From NCBI RefSeq assembly GCF_000633395.1, contig NZ_AYMU01000024.1, forward strand, positions 1 to 64,000: 64,000 nt of DNA, in the 5' to 3' direction. Below are positions 45,372-55,005 of this stretch, one piece after another. How positions within the stretch are numbered: position 1 is the stretch's first letter; each line of letters starts with the position of its first letter. The notes beneath the pieces are model-generated. The model had not been told where the DNA came from. It saw nothing but the letters and a program-made list of their open reading frames with translations, and made no database searches. Made by a program: the position numbers and the translations under genes. Source of the DNA: Pseudomonas sp. PH1b (GTDB lineage Bacteria > Pseudomonadota > Gammaproteobacteria > Pseudomonadales > Pseudomonadaceae).

Positions 45372-47555
45372 ATGCGCGATGATCTCTCCCTCCTGTTGAA
45401 CTCCCTCAACGATGCCCAACGCCAGGCCGTAGCCGCCTCCGTGGGTCGTCAGTTGGTCCTGGCCGGTGCTGGCTCCGGCAAAACCCGTGTGCTGGTGCAC
45501 CGCATCGCCTGGTTGATCCAGGTCGAGAACGCCTCGCCCCACTCGATCCTGTCGGTGACTTTCACCAACAAGGCGGCGGCCGAAATGCGCCACCGCATCG
45601 AGCAATTGCTGGGGATCAACCCGGCGGGCATGTGGGTCGGCACCTTCCACGGCCTGGCCCACCGCCTGCTGCGGGCGCACTGGCAAGAGGCCGGCCTGAG
45701 CCAGACCTTCCAGATCCTCGACAGCGACGACCAGCAACGGCTGGTCAAGCGAGTGATCCGCGAGCTGGGGCTGGACGAGCAGCGCTGGCCGGCCCGCCAG
45801 GCCCAGTGGTTCATCAACGGCCAGAAAGACGAAGGCCTGCGCCCGCAGCACATCCAGGCCAGCGGCGACCTGTTCCTGGCCACCATGCGCGGCATCTATG
45901 AGGCCTACGAGGCCGCCTGCCAGCGTGCCGGGGTCATCGACTTCTCCGAACTGCTGCTGCGCGCCCTGGACCTGTGGCGCGACCACCCGGGCCTGCTGGC
46001 GCACTACCAGAAGCGTTTCCGCCATGTGCTGGTGGACGAGTTCCAGGACACCAACGCCGTGCAATACGCCTGGCTGCGGCTGCTGGCCAAGGGCGGCGAG
46101 AGCCTGATGGTGGTGGGCGACGACGACCAGTCGATCTACGGCTGGCGCGGGGCGAAGATCGAGAACATCCATCAGTATTCCGAAGACTTCCCGGACACCG
46201 AAGTGATCCGCCTGGAGCAGAACTACCGCTCCACCGCCGGCATCCTCAAGGCTGCCAACGCCCTGATCGCCAACAACACCGGGCGCCTGGGCAAGGAGTT
46301 GTGGACCGACGGCGGCGATGGCGAAGCCATCAACCTGTACGCCGCCTTCAACGAGCACGATGAAGCACGCTACGTGGTGGAAACCATCGAAAGCGCGCTG
46401 AAGACGGGCCTGGCCCGCAGCGACATCGCCATTCTCTATCGCTCCAACGCCCAGTCCCGGGTGCTGGAAGAGGCCCTGCTGCGCGAGCGCATTCCGTACC
46501 GCATCTATGGCGGCCAGCGCTTCTTCGAACGGGCCGAGATCAAGAACGCCATGGCCTACCTGCGCCTGCTGGAAGGCCGCGGCAACGACGCAGCCCTGGA
46601 GCGGGTGATCAACGTGCCGGCCCGGGGCATCGGCGAGAAGACCGTCGAGGCCATCCGCGAGCACGCGCGCCACAGCGATGTGTCGATGTGGGAAGCCATG
46701 CGCCAGCTGGTGGCCAACAAAGGCCTGACCGGCCGTGCCGCCGGCGCCCTCGGGGCCTTTATCGAGCTGATCGAGAACCTCGCGGCCAAGACCCTGGACA
46801 TGCCCCTGCACCTGATGACCCAGACGGTGATCGAGCAATCCGGGCTGATTGCCTACCACGAAGCGGAAAAAGGCGAAAAAGGCCAGGCACGGGTAGAAAA
46901 CCTCGAGGAGCTGGTCAGCGCTGCGCGCAACTTCGAGAGCACCGAGGAAGACCAGGACCTGACGCCCCTGGCGGCTTTCCTCGGCCACGCGTCCCTGGAA
47001 GCCGGCGATACCCAGGCCGAAGAGCATGAAGACGGCATCCAGCTGATGACCCTGCACAGTGCCAAGGGCCTGGAATTCCCCTATGTGTTCCTGGTGGGCA
47101 TGGAAGAAGGCCTGTTTCCCCACAAGATGAGCCTGGAAGAACCCGGCCGCCTTGAGGAAGAACGGCGCCTGGCCTATGTCGGCATTACCCGGGCGATGCA
47201 GAACCTGGTGATGACCTACGCGGAAACACGTCGCCTGTACGGCAGCGAAACCTACAACAAGGTGTCGCGCTTCGTCCGCGAGGTGCCCAAGGGCCTGATC
47301 CAGGAAGTACGCCTGTCCAACAGCGTCAGCCGGCCTTTTGGGGGCGGCCAGTCACAAAGCACCAGCAGCCTGTTCGGCGGCAGCGAGATCCCCGACACCG
47401 GCCTGAGCCTGGGCCAGGCCGTGCGGCACTCGGTGTTCGGCGACGGGGTGATCCTCAACTTCGAAGGCGCCGGTGCCCAGGCCCGGGTGCAAGTGAACTT
47501 CAGTGAGGGCAGCAAGTGGCTGATGCTCGGCTACGCCAAGCTGGAAGCCATCTAA
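45372..47555 (+). CDS. uvrD: DNA helicase II
   Basis: A 727-residue superfamily 1A helicase unwinding 3'-5' in nucleotide-excision and mismatch repair. Walker A is AGAGSGKTRVL (about residue 32), motif Ia FTNKAAAEM, Walker B VDEFQDTN (about 222), GDDDQSIYGWRGA motif III, and VMTYAETRRLYG near the C-terminal part. The tail ends in the Tudor-like segment GDGVILNFEGAGAQARVQVNF, which binds RNA polymerase in E. coli UvrD. The length is normal. Confidence 0.95.
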   Translation: MRDDLSLLLNSLNDAQRQAVAASVGRQLVLAGAGSGKTRVLVHRIAWLIQVENASPHSILSVTFTNKAAAEMRHRIEQLLGINPAGMWVGTFHGLAHRLLRAHWQEAGLSQTFQILDSDDQQRLVKRVIRELGLDEQRWPARQAQWFINGQKDEGLRPQHIQASGDLFLATMRGIYEAYEAACQRAGVIDFSELLLRALDLWRDHPGLLAHYQKRFRHVLVDEFQDTNAVQYAWLRLLAKGGESLMVVGDDDQSIYGWRGAKIENIHQYSEDFPDTEVIRLEQNYRSTAGILKAANALIANNTGRLGKELWTDGGDGEAINLYAAFNEHDEARYVVETIESALKTGLARSDIAILYRSNAQSRVLEEALLRERIPYRIYGGQRFFERAEIKNAMAYLRLLEGRGNDAALERVINVPARGIGEKTVEAIREHARHSDVSMWEAMRQLVANKGLTGRAAGALGAFIELIENLAAKTLDMPLHLMTQTVIEQSGLIAYHEAEKGEKGQARVENLEELVSAARNFESTEEDQDLTPLAAFLGHASLEAGDTQAEEHEDGIQLMTLHSAKGLEFPYVFLVGMEEGLFPHKMSLEEPGRLEEERRLAYVGITRAMQNLVMTYAETRRLYGSETYNKVSRFVREVPKGLIQEVRLSNSVSRPFGGGQSQSTSSLFGGSEIPDTGLSLGQAVRHSVFGDGVILNFEGAGAQARVQVNFSEGSKWLMLGYAKLEAI

Positions 47556-47654
47556 ACCTGATTGTTGCGGGGCTGGCGCACCGGCGATGGCGATCCCCAA
47601 TACGCCTTCGCCGGCCAGCCGGCAGGCACAGCACCTATATAAGGATGCGCGAAC

Positions 47655-48095
47655 ATGGGCTCGGGATTTTTTTCCTCATGGACATTCTGGGCCCTGCTCT
47701 CGGCCACTTTCGCCGCTTTGACGGCGATCTTCGCGAAAGTCGGCATTGAAAACGTCAATTCCGACTTCGCCACCCTGCTGCGCACCGTGGTGGTACTGGT
47801 CAGCCTGGCCTTGATTTTGTACGCCACGGGCCAATATCAGTCCCTGGGATCGATTTCTGCCAGAAGCTACCTGTTCCTGCTGCTGTCCGGGCTGGCCACG
47901 GGCGCTTCCTGGCTGTGCTACTTCCGCGCCTTGAAACTCGGCCCCGCCTCGCTGGTGGCGCCGGTGGACAAACTCAGCGTGGTACTGGTCGCGATCATCG
48001 GCGTGGTGCTGCTGGGCGAGAAGCTCGACCTGCGGCAATGGAGTGGAATCGGCCTGATCACCGCGGGCGTGGTGCTGCTGGCACTGCGGCGCTGA
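47655..48095 (+). CDS. EamA/DMT-superfamily small transporter
   Basis: A 146-residue inner-membrane protein with one EamA unit, about five hydrophobic segments: WALLSATFAALTAIFAKVG, TVVVLVSLALILYATG, YLFLLLSGLATGASWLCYFRAL, LSVVLVAIIGVVLLGE and IGLITAGVVLLAL. The signature KLGPASLVAPVDKLSVVLV is clear. Half-size members probably dimerise. AAGGA precedes the ATG. A REP-like palindrome lies between uvrD and this gene. The substrate is unknown. Confidence 0.87.
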   Translation: MGSGFFSSWTFWALLSATFAALTAIFAKVGIENVNSDFATLLRTVVVLVSLALILYATGQYQSLGSISARSYLFLLLSGLATGASWLCYFRALKLGPASLVAPVDKLSVVLVAIIGVVLLGEKLDLRQWSGIGLITAGVVLLALRR

Positions 48096-48274
48096 ATGAC
48101 ACCGGGATTGAACGCAACACCTCTGGACGGACAAAAGCCACAACGGCGAGCATGACGCCGGGCAGAGCTGAACCGAGCCTGTCAGGCAAAAGCCCGAAAC
48201 ATTATGCCGCTCGCCACTGACACTTCACCTGTGCAATATGGCGCGCGTGCCATCCACAAATGGGAACCCCCTTT

Positions 48275-49150
48275 ATGAAACGTTTTCTTAGCATCGCCAT
48301 GGCGCTGTGCATCGGTTTGACGATGAGCCTCGATGCCAACGCCAAGCGCTTTGGCGGCGGCAAAAGTGCCGGTGCTGCCCCGACTCACCAGACTCGCCAG
48401 GCGGCGCCGACCGCCCCGGGTGCTCCCGCCGCTGCAGCCACCGCTGGCGCAGCCGGTGCCGCGGGCGCTGCGGCCAAGGCCGGTGGTGCATCGCGCTGGC
48501 TCGGCCCTCTGGCCGGCATCGCCGCCGGTGGCCTGCTGGCGTCCATGTTCATGGGCGGTGGCTTCCAGGGCATGCAGATCTTCGACATCCTGATCATGGC
48601 GGTCATTGCCTTCGTGATCTTCCGTTTCATTGCCGCACGTCGCCGCAAGCAGCAGGAGCAATATGCTCCGGCGGGCCACGCGCCGATGCAGCGTGAAGCC
48701 TTCGAACCTCAGCAGCCTGCGGGTGGCTCGATCTTCGGCGGCTCGGCCGCTCCGGTCGCCCGCCCGGTGATCAACGCACCGGCCTGGTTCAACGAGGAGC
48801 GTTTCATTGAAGCGGCGCGCAACCACTTCCAGTCCCTGCAGCAACACTGGGACGCCAACGAAATGGACAAGATCGCCGAGTTCGTGACCCCGCAACTGCT
48901 GCAGTTCCTGAAGCAGGAACGTGCCGACCTGGGCGACGGCTTCCAGTCGACCTACATCGACAACCTGCAAGTGCAGCTTGAAGGCGTGGATGACCGTGCC
49001 GACAAGACCATCGCCACCCTGACCTTCAGCGGTGTATCGAAGACTTCGCGCTTCGACCAGGGCGAAGTGTTCAGCGAAAGCTGGAACATGGAACGTGCCC
49101 AGGGCGACAACCAGCCATGGCTGGTGGCAGGTATCCGCCAGAACGGCTGA
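48275..49150 (+). CDS. Tim44-domain inner-membrane protein
   Basis: A 291-residue protein. A signal-like N-terminus (ending SLDANA-KR) is followed by an Ala/Pro-rich linker and a glycine-rich hydrophobic stretch with one membrane segment (MQIFDILIMAVIAFVIFRFIAARRR, about 108-132). The C-terminal 120 residues (ARNHFQSLQQHWDANEMDKIAEFVTPQLLQFLKQE, and ATLTFSGVSKTSRFDQGEVFSESWNM) form the Tim44-like fold. Its role is unknown in this bacterium. A strong terminator follows. Confidence 0.88.
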   Translation: MKRFLSIAMALCIGLTMSLDANAKRFGGGKSAGAAPTHQTRQAAPTAPGAPAAAATAGAAGAAGAAAKAGGASRWLGPLAGIAAGGLLASMFMGGGFQGMQIFDILIMAVIAFVIFRFIAARRRKQQEQYAPAGHAPMQREAFEPQQPAGGSIFGGSAAPVARPVINAPAWFNEERFIEAARNHFQSLQQHWDANEMDKIAEFVTPQLLQFLKQERADLGDGFQSTYIDNLQVQLEGVDDRADKTIATLTFSGVSKTSRFDQGEVFSESWNMERAQGDNQPWLVAGIRQNG

Positions 49151-49172
49151 TTCATTCTGCTGTCACAGCTGT

Positions 49173-49208
49173 AATGCAAAACCCCGACTCAGGTCGGGGT
49201 TTTGCATT
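49173..49208. terminator. perfect bidirectional terminator hairpin
   Basis: AATGCAAAACCCCGAC and GTCGGGGTTTTGCATT pair over 16 bp without mismatch around a TCAG loop. Poly-A and poly-T runs lie within the arms. It ends the Tim44-protein transcript. Confidence 0.93.
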
Positions 49209-49286
49209 TCACGATTGCACTTATAGCGAGCTACTGTATAAACCGCCGTCACATAACCGCGCCATAGAGCTAAGAGGACCCAGGCC

Positions 49287-49694
49287 GTGGAAGAAGTCAT
49301 CGAACAACTCCGAGAAGCCAACGAACCGGTACCCGTCCCCCTGGAACTCCCGGACGAAGACCAACTGGTGGAAATTGAAGAACAGCTGTTCATCAACATC
49401 CCGTTCGTCTTCAAGGAGTTCCTGTTGACGGTCAGCGATGTGGTTTACGGCAGCCTCGAACCTGTAACCGTCACCGACCCACAATCCCACACCTACCTGC
49501 CGGAAGTGGCCGCTACCGCCTGGGACATGGGCGTGCCTCGCGAGCTGATCCCGATCTGCCAGGACGGCGACGACTACTACTGCGTCGAGGAAGACGGCAC
49601 CGTGGTGCTGTGGTCCGGCGAAGAAGAGCTGATCACCGAGGAATCCTGGGAATCGGTGTGGCACTGGGCGCGGGACGTCTGGCTGGAAAGCTGA
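49287..49694 (+). CDS. SMI1/KNR4 (SUKH) family protein
   Basis: A 135-residue acidic soluble protein with the SUKH fold: IEEQLFINIPFVFKEFLLTVSDVVYGSLEPVT, then LIPICQDGDDYYCVEEDGTVVLW. SUKH proteins are often immunity proteins against contact-dependent toxins. No toxin gene is adjacent, and the surroundings look like core genome, so a housekeeping role is more likely. The start is GTG with AGAGGA upstream. Confidence 0.85.
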   Translation: MEEVIEQLREANEPVPVPLELPDEDQLVEIEEQLFINIPFVFKEFLLTVSDVVYGSLEPVTVTDPQSHTYLPEVAATAWDMGVPRELIPICQDGDDYYCVEEDGTVVLWSGEEELITEESWESVWHWARDVWLES

Positions 49695-49767
49695 GACCTG
49701 CGCCGCCCAGCGTTGGCCTGCAGCGCTTGAAACAACTCGCCAGCCCCCCTGCTGGCGAGTGGCAGGG

Positions 49768-51531
49768 TCAATGCCCGCCGTTGTCCTTGCTGTGGTCCAA
49801 GGTTTCGATCAGCGCCACCTGCATCCGCGTGTGTACGCGGATGAACCAGCGCCACAGCACCGCGGCCACCGCCGCCGCCACCACCGCGATCAGCATCAGC
49901 AACTCCAGGGTTGGCAGGATGCTCGACGAGAGCGCCGCCAGCAGCAGGAAAATCACCAGCAACGACAGGATCGGGATCACCTCGGCGATGACCCGGCGCA
50001 CTCGCTGGGTATGGCGCCCGGCCATTTCCGCCTTGACCCCCATCTCCGCCAGCAACATCGACAGGGCCTTGAGCTTGCGATAGGCGGCGATCAGGAACGG
50101 CAGGGAAACCAGCAGCGCCCCACCCCAGATCAACGCCTTTTGCCAGCTGGGATCACTCACCCAGTCCTGTAGATAGGCACCAATGCGCTTGGCGAAATAG
50201 CCGCCGGAAAAGAACACCGCCACCACCAGCGCCAGATTCACCCCCACCTGCAGCAGGATCTTGCGAATCATCGAGGCCAGCAATGCCCCCTCACCCTGGG
50301 GCTGGATGCTGCGCAGCCACTCACCGTACATGCCCAGCACCCGGCTGACACGCTGGGGCATGATCCCCGCCAGCTTCAGCGAGAGCGGATCGGCGGCCCG
50401 GATCAGGTACGGCGTGAGCAGGGTGGTCATGGCCGACACCGCCACTGCCACCGGGTACAGGAAGTCGCTGGTGACCTGTAGGGTCATGCCCAGGGCAGCG
50501 ATGATGAAGGAAAACTCGCCGATCTGTGACAGGCCCATGCCCACTCGCAAGGAAGTACGTCCGTCGTTGCCGGCGATAAAGGCCCCCATGCCGCAGGACA
50601 GCATCTTGCCGAGCACCACCGCCACCGTGATCACCGCGATCGGCCAGGCGTATTGCAGGAGGATCTGTGGGTCGATCATCAGGCCGATGGCGACGAAGAA
50701 GATGGCACTGAACAGGTCGCGAACCGGCTCGATCAGCCGCTCGATCTTCAGCAGCTGGCGGGACTCGGCCATGATCGCACCGATCAGGAAGGCCCCCAGG
50801 ACCATGCTGTACTCCAGCTTGACCACCAGCAGGCAGAAGCCGAAACACAGCCCCAGCACGGTGATCAGCAGCATCTCGTTGCTCTCGAACTTCGCCACGT
50901 AGGCCAGCAGGCGCGGTACCAGCAGGATGCCGATCACCAGTGCCACGATCATGAACAGCGAGAGCTTGCCGACGGTGGAGAACACCTCGCCGGAGCTCAC
51001 GGTGCCGCTGACCGCGATGCTCGAGAGCAAGGCGATGATGCCGATACCCAGAATGTCCTCAACAATGAGCACGCCGAAGATCAGCTGGGCGAAGCGCTCG
51101 TTCTTCATCTTCAGGTCGTTGAGGGCCTTGACGATGATGGTGGTGGAGGAAATGGCCAGGATCGCCCCGAGGAACAGCGAATCCATGGTGTTCCAGTCGA
51201 ACCAGCGGCCGATCTCGTAGCCGATCCAGATCATCAGTACGATTTCCAGGAAGGCCGCGATAAACGCCGTGGCCCCCACCTTGAACAGCTTGCGCAGGCT
51301 GAACTCCAGCCCCAGGCAGAACATCAGGAAGATCACCCCCAGCTCGGCCAGGGTCTTGATGGTCTGCTCGTCATGGATCAGGCCGAAAGGCGGGGTGTGC
51401 GGGCCAATGATGAAGCCGGCGACTATGTAGCCCAGCACCACCGGCTGCTTGAATCGATGAAAGAGAATGGTCACCACGCCTGCGACCAACATGATCACTG
51501 CCAGGTCCTGAATGAAGCTGATGGCATGCAT
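49768..51531 (-). CDS. CPA2-family cation:proton antiporter
   Basis: A 587-residue polytopic membrane protein of the KefB/YbaL type. The exchanger domain covers residues 1 to about 390, with LGVIFLMFCLGLEFSLRKL, LAISSTTIIVKAL and FGVLIVEDILGIG around the ion site. It lacks the TrkA-N domain usual in KefC and YbaL. Instead it ends with three or more extra membrane segments (LIWGGALLVSLPFLIAA, VIPILSLLVIFLLLAALSS, LLMLIAVVAAAVAAVLW) and a short tail. Substrate ions (K+ or Na+) are not assignable. Confidence 0.9.
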   Translation of the reverse strand: MHAISFIQDLAVIMLVAGVVTILFHRFKQPVVLGYIVAGFIIGPHTPPFGLIHDEQTIKTLAELGVIFLMFCLGLEFSLRKLFKVGATAFIAAFLEIVLMIWIGYEIGRWFDWNTMDSLFLGAILAISSTTIIVKALNDLKMKNERFAQLIFGVLIVEDILGIGIIALLSSIAVSGTVSSGEVFSTVGKLSLFMIVALVIGILLVPRLLAYVAKFESNEMLLITVLGLCFGFCLLVVKLEYSMVLGAFLIGAIMAESRQLLKIERLIEPVRDLFSAIFFVAIGLMIDPQILLQYAWPIAVITVAVVLGKMLSCGMGAFIAGNDGRTSLRVGMGLSQIGEFSFIIAALGMTLQVTSDFLYPVAVAVSAMTTLLTPYLIRAADPLSLKLAGIMPQRVSRVLGMYGEWLRSIQPQGEGALLASMIRKILLQVGVNLALVVAVFFSGGYFAKRIGAYLQDWVSDPSWQKALIWGGALLVSLPFLIAAYRKLKALSMLLAEMGVKAEMAGRHTQRVRRVIAEVIPILSLLVIFLLLAALSSSILPTLELLMLIAVVAAAVAAVLWRWFIRVHTRMQVALIETLDHSKDNGGH

Positions 51532-51820
51532 GGCCGGTGCTCTCCTTGAATGATGGGCGGCGCAGATCGCCTCAAAAGAAAATTCTGATCAGTAAGGGGA
51601 AACATCCTTCAAGAGGAGTGGAAAAATACCCTGGAACGGGTGTTTTGCAGGTTAACACCGCGACTTCCGCCAGCAAGGCGGCGCAATATAAGGAAACAGA
51701 TCCACTAAAGCGTGACGGCGCGACGAGGCCCGGCGTCCCGTTATCGATAGTTTGAAAACTCTTCGACCAAGCACCCGCAGAGGTGCTCCAGCAACCCCTG
51801 CCTAGAACCGTGAGTGTGCT

Positions 51821-52306
51821 ATGGAACCCGGAAACGCCCAGCTGTCGATGACGGTATTGATGACCCCTGACATGGCCAATTTCTCTGGCAATGTCCACGG
51901 CGGCACCCTGCTCAAGTACCTCGATGAAGTCGCCTATGCCTGCGCCAGCCGCTACGCGGGACGCTACGTGGTGACCCTATCGGTGGATCAGGTGATCTTC
52001 CGCGAGCCGATCCATGTCGGCGAACTGGTGACCTTCCTGGCCTCGGTCAACTACACCGGCAACACCTCGATGGAGGTGGGTATCAAGGTGGTCACCGAGA
52101 ACATCCGCGAGCGTTCGGTGCGCCATACCAACAGCTGCTTCTTCACCATGGTGGCGGTGGACGACCAGCGCAAACCGGCCCAGGTGCCGCCTCTGCAGCC
52201 GGAAACCAGCGACGGCAAGCGCCGCTATATCCAGGCCCAGCAGCGCCGGCAGATCCGCCAGGAACTGGAAAAGCGCTACCAGGAAATCAAGGCCGACGGC
52301 CCTTGA
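51821..52306 (+). CDS. acyl-CoA thioesterase, YciA/BFIT-like hotdog fold
   Basis: A 161-residue hotdog-fold enzyme hydrolysing acyl-CoAs. DMANFSGNVHGGTLLKYLDEVAYACASRYAG contains the catalytic Asn/His-Gly-Gly...Asp arrangement, and VVTLSVDQVIFREPIHVGELV is the second strand block. It is probably cytoplasmic and hexameric like relatives. The ATG is preceded only by weak Shine-Dalgarno matches. Confidence 0.9.
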   Translation: MEPGNAQLSMTVLMTPDMANFSGNVHGGTLLKYLDEVAYACASRYAGRYVVTLSVDQVIFREPIHVGELVTFLASVNYTGNTSMEVGIKVVTENIRERSVRHTNSCFFTMVAVDDQRKPAQVPPLQPETSDGKRRYIQAQQRRQIRQELEKRYQEIKADGP

Positions 52307-52573
52307 TTCACCGGTAATCCAGCTGCTCCAGCAGGACCACGGACGGTCCTTCCCTCCGCTCCCCTCCACTCTCCTCCCGGCCCGCGCCTGCTGCGCCAGG
52401 CCAGCTCCTTTCCGGGCCTTGCCAGGCAGTCTTCTGCGGTCATCTTGAATGGCCAGATCTATCCCTTTTTGACCACATCGAGAGTTATGTCCTCAGGGCG
52501 CCACTGCCAGAATCCATGGGCAAGGCAGCAACGCACTCCCCCCGGGGAGCCTTCGAGCCAACGAACGCGTGAG

Positions 52574-52584
52574 AACAATAACAA
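52574..52584 (+). promoter_or_regulatory. A-rich Hfq/Crc motif overlapping the permease start codon
   Basis: AACAATAACAA ends on the A of the ATG at 52584. It matches the AAnAAnAA catabolite-activity motif exactly and overlaps the site where ribosomes load. Strong translational repression by Hfq and Crc is expected. Confidence 0.55.
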
Positions 52585-53993
52585 TGCCCAGCGCCAATCC
52601 CCTCCCCAGCAGCCCTCCACTTTCCAGCAGCGCCAGCCTCGACGCGAGTTTCGCCCACAGTGCCCAGGGCACTGCCCTGCGACGCATCCTCGGCCTACCG
52701 GCCCTGGTGTTCTTCGGCCTGGTGTACATGGTCCCGCTGACCGTCTTCACCACCTACGGCGTGGTCACCCAGATCACCGGCGGCCGTACCGCCGCAGCCT
52801 ATGTAATCACCTTGCTGGCGATGATCTTCACCGCCCGCTCCTACAGCGTGATGGTCAGGAAATACCCGATTGCCGGTTCGGCCTATTCCTACGCCAGCCT
52901 CAGCTTCGGCCCGGGTATCGGCTTCCTCGCCGGTTGGTCGCTGCTGCTGGATTACCTGTTCCTGCCGATGATCAATTACCTGGTGATCGGGCTGTTTCTC
53001 AACCTGGCGTTCCCCGACGTGCCAGCCTGGGTGTTCGTGGTGGCGACGGTCTGCCTGGTGACCGTGCTGAACATCCGTGGGATCGGCTCGGTGTCGAGCA
53101 TGAGCAACCTGATCGTCTGTGCCCAGTTGGTGTTCGTGGTGGTGTTCGTGGCACTGGTGCTGCGCCAGCTGGCAGGCGCCCCGAGCATGGACCTCGCCGC
53201 GCCCTGGGTCGGTGACGGCAGCCAGACCGGGCTGCTGCCGTTGATGGCCGGAGCAGCGGTGCTGTGCCTGTCGTTCCTGGGCTTTGACGCGGTATCGACC
53301 CTGGCCGAGGAAACCCGCGACCCGCGGCGGGACATCCCCCGGGCCATCCTGATCACCACCCTGGGCGCCGGCCTGCTGTTCATCCTGCTGGCCATGGCCA
53401 GCCAGCTGGCGTTTCCCGGCAGCAGTTTCAAGGACGCAGACGCGGCGGCCAGCGAAGTGATGCTCCAGGCGGGCGGGCGTTTCCTGGAGATTTTCTTCAC
53501 CGCCACCTACGTGGCCGGCGCCGCCGGTTCGGCCCTGGCCTCCCAGGCCTCGGTGTCGCGCATCCTGTTCAGCATGGGCCGCGACGGCATCCTGCCGCGG
53601 CGGCTGTTCGGCCGCCTGTCGGAGCGCTACAAGACACCGGTGATCGCCATTGTGCTGGTGTCGCTGGTGTCCTTGCTGGCGGTGGTCATCGATCTGACCA
53701 CCCTGGCATCGATGATCAGCTTCGGCGCGCTGGTGGCGTTTTCCGTGGTCAACCTGGCGGTGATCAAGAGCCACCTCGGCCAGGGCCAGCCGCGCGGCAT
53801 CGTGCGGCTGCTGCAGTACGGCCTGCTGCCGCTGATCGGTTTTGCCCTGATCGTCTGGCTATGGACCAGCCTCTCGGCCCTGACCCTGGGAATCGGCATG
53901 GCCTGGTTCGCCCTGGGCCTGGTCTACCTGGCCATCCAAACCCGGGGCTTCCGTCAGCCGGCGCCGACGGTGCAGTTCTCCGAGCAGGCCTGA
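52584..53993 (+). CDS. APC-family amino-acid/polyamine permease
   Basis: A 469-residue inner-membrane permease with about 12 membrane segments. ILGLPALVFFGLVYMVPLTVFTTYGVV is the first segment. KYPIAGSAYSYASLSFGPGIGFLAGWSLLLDYLFLP and LSFLGFDAVSTLAEETRDPRRDIPRAI are the substrate-site signatures of the APC family. It resembles putrescine or amine importers, but the substrate is not certain. The ATG at 52584 is preferred over a GTG at 52569. Its stop is 22 bp from the stop of the converging pdxY. Confidence 0.9.
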   Translation: MPSANPLPSSPPLSSSASLDASFAHSAQGTALRRILGLPALVFFGLVYMVPLTVFTTYGVVTQITGGRTAAAYVITLLAMIFTARSYSVMVRKYPIAGSAYSYASLSFGPGIGFLAGWSLLLDYLFLPMINYLVIGLFLNLAFPDVPAWVFVVATVCLVTVLNIRGIGSVSSMSNLIVCAQLVFVVVFVALVLRQLAGAPSMDLAAPWVGDGSQTGLLPLMAGAAVLCLSFLGFDAVSTLAEETRDPRRDIPRAILITTLGAGLLFILLAMASQLAFPGSSFKDADAAASEVMLQAGGRFLEIFFTATYVAGAAGSALASQASVSRILFSMGRDGILPRRLFGRLSERYKTPVIAIVLVSLVSLLAVVIDLTTLASMISFGALVAFSVVNLAVIKSHLGQGQPRGIVRLLQYGLLPLIGFALIVWLWTSLSALTLGIGMAWFALGLVYLAIQTRGFRQPAPTVQFSEQA

Positions 53994-54015
53994 CTCGACC
54001 GCCTGCCGGTCGCCC

Positions 54016-54888
54016 TCAGAAACCGATCGGCGTGGCTTCGAAGCGCACCCGTGGGTGGGCAATGCGGTCCTGGGCCCGCACCAGCTCCAGCTCGTAGCTG
54101 GCGCAGGCCTGGGTTTCCAGCAGCACTTCGTGCACCGCTGCGGCGGTGAATTCGAACGCCGCCACCAGGCTGTCCCCCAACAGCACCCGGGCCAGGAACA
54201 GACCCGACGTCAGGTCGCCCACACCCACCGGCTGGCGCGGGAACGCCAGCAACGGGCGCCGCAAGTGCCAGCTGCCTTCGGCAGTCACCAGCAGCATCTC
54301 GAAACCTTCCGCCAGCTTGCCCGGGTAGTCCAGGTGCTTGACCAGCACCGCTCTCGGGCCTTTCTCCAGCAGCGAGCGGGCCATGGCCAGGCAATCGAAC
54401 AGCGACTGCGGCTTGCGCCCGCAAAAACTGTCCAGCTCCAGTTGGTTAGGGCACAGGAAGTCAGCCATGGCCACCGCTTCGTCCAGCAGAAAGTCGCTGA
54501 CCTCCGCCGGCACGCTGCAGCCTTTTTCCGGGTGCCCCATCACCGGGTCGCACAGGTACAAGGCCTTGGGGTTGATCGCCTTGATCCGCGCCACGCCACT
54601 GAGGATCGCCCGGCCCTGAGCTGCGCTGCCCAGGTAGCCGGAGAGGATCGCGTCGCAGTTGCCCAGCTCGCCGATGCTGGCGATGCCTTCCACCAATTCG
54701 GGAATCTGCTGGGGCGCCAGCACTTCCCCGGCCCAGTGACCATACTGGGTGTGGTTGGAGAACTGTACGGTGTTCAGGGGCCAGACATTCACCCCAACCC
54801 GCTGCATGGGAAAGACTGCGGCACTGTTACCGGCGTGGCCGAAAACCACATGGGACTGGATCGCAAGCAGGTGGGGCGTACGTTTCAT
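54016..54888 (-). CDS. pdxY: pyridoxal kinase
   Basis: A 290-residue ribokinase-fold enzyme phosphorylating pyridoxal to PLP in the salvage pathway. IQSHVVFGHAGNSAAVFPMQRVGVNVWPLNTVQFSNHTQYG is the substrate end. CDPVMGHPEKGCSVP and VGVGDLTSGLFLARVLLGD carry the ATP-binding and catalytic Asp motifs. The final residues match PdxY rather than PdxK. The length is normal. Confidence 0.94.
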   Translation of the reverse strand: MKRTPHLLAIQSHVVFGHAGNSAAVFPMQRVGVNVWPLNTVQFSNHTQYGHWAGEVLAPQQIPELVEGIASIGELGNCDAILSGYLGSAAQGRAILSGVARIKAINPKALYLCDPVMGHPEKGCSVPAEVSDFLLDEAVAMADFLCPNQLELDSFCGRKPQSLFDCLAMARSLLEKGPRAVLVKHLDYPGKLAEGFEMLLVTAEGSWHLRRPLLAFPRQPVGVGDLTSGLFLARVLLGDSLVAAFEFTAAAVHEVLLETQACASYELELVRAQDRIAHPRVRFEATPIGF

Positions 54889-55005
54889 GCAGGATTTTCC
54901 ATAAAACCGGTGGAATTCAAGCCGCGCAGTATGCGACTAAACGCAGCCTGTACGACAGACCGGAGTCGCAGTTAAGCTGATGCCACTTCGTTGGAGCGAA
55001 CCTTC

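Noticed and set aside
49287..49694. SMI1/KNR4 protein as an immunity protein of a toxin system
   Set aside because: No toxin, polymorphic-toxin cassette or secretion gene is adjacent; the surroundings are core genes.
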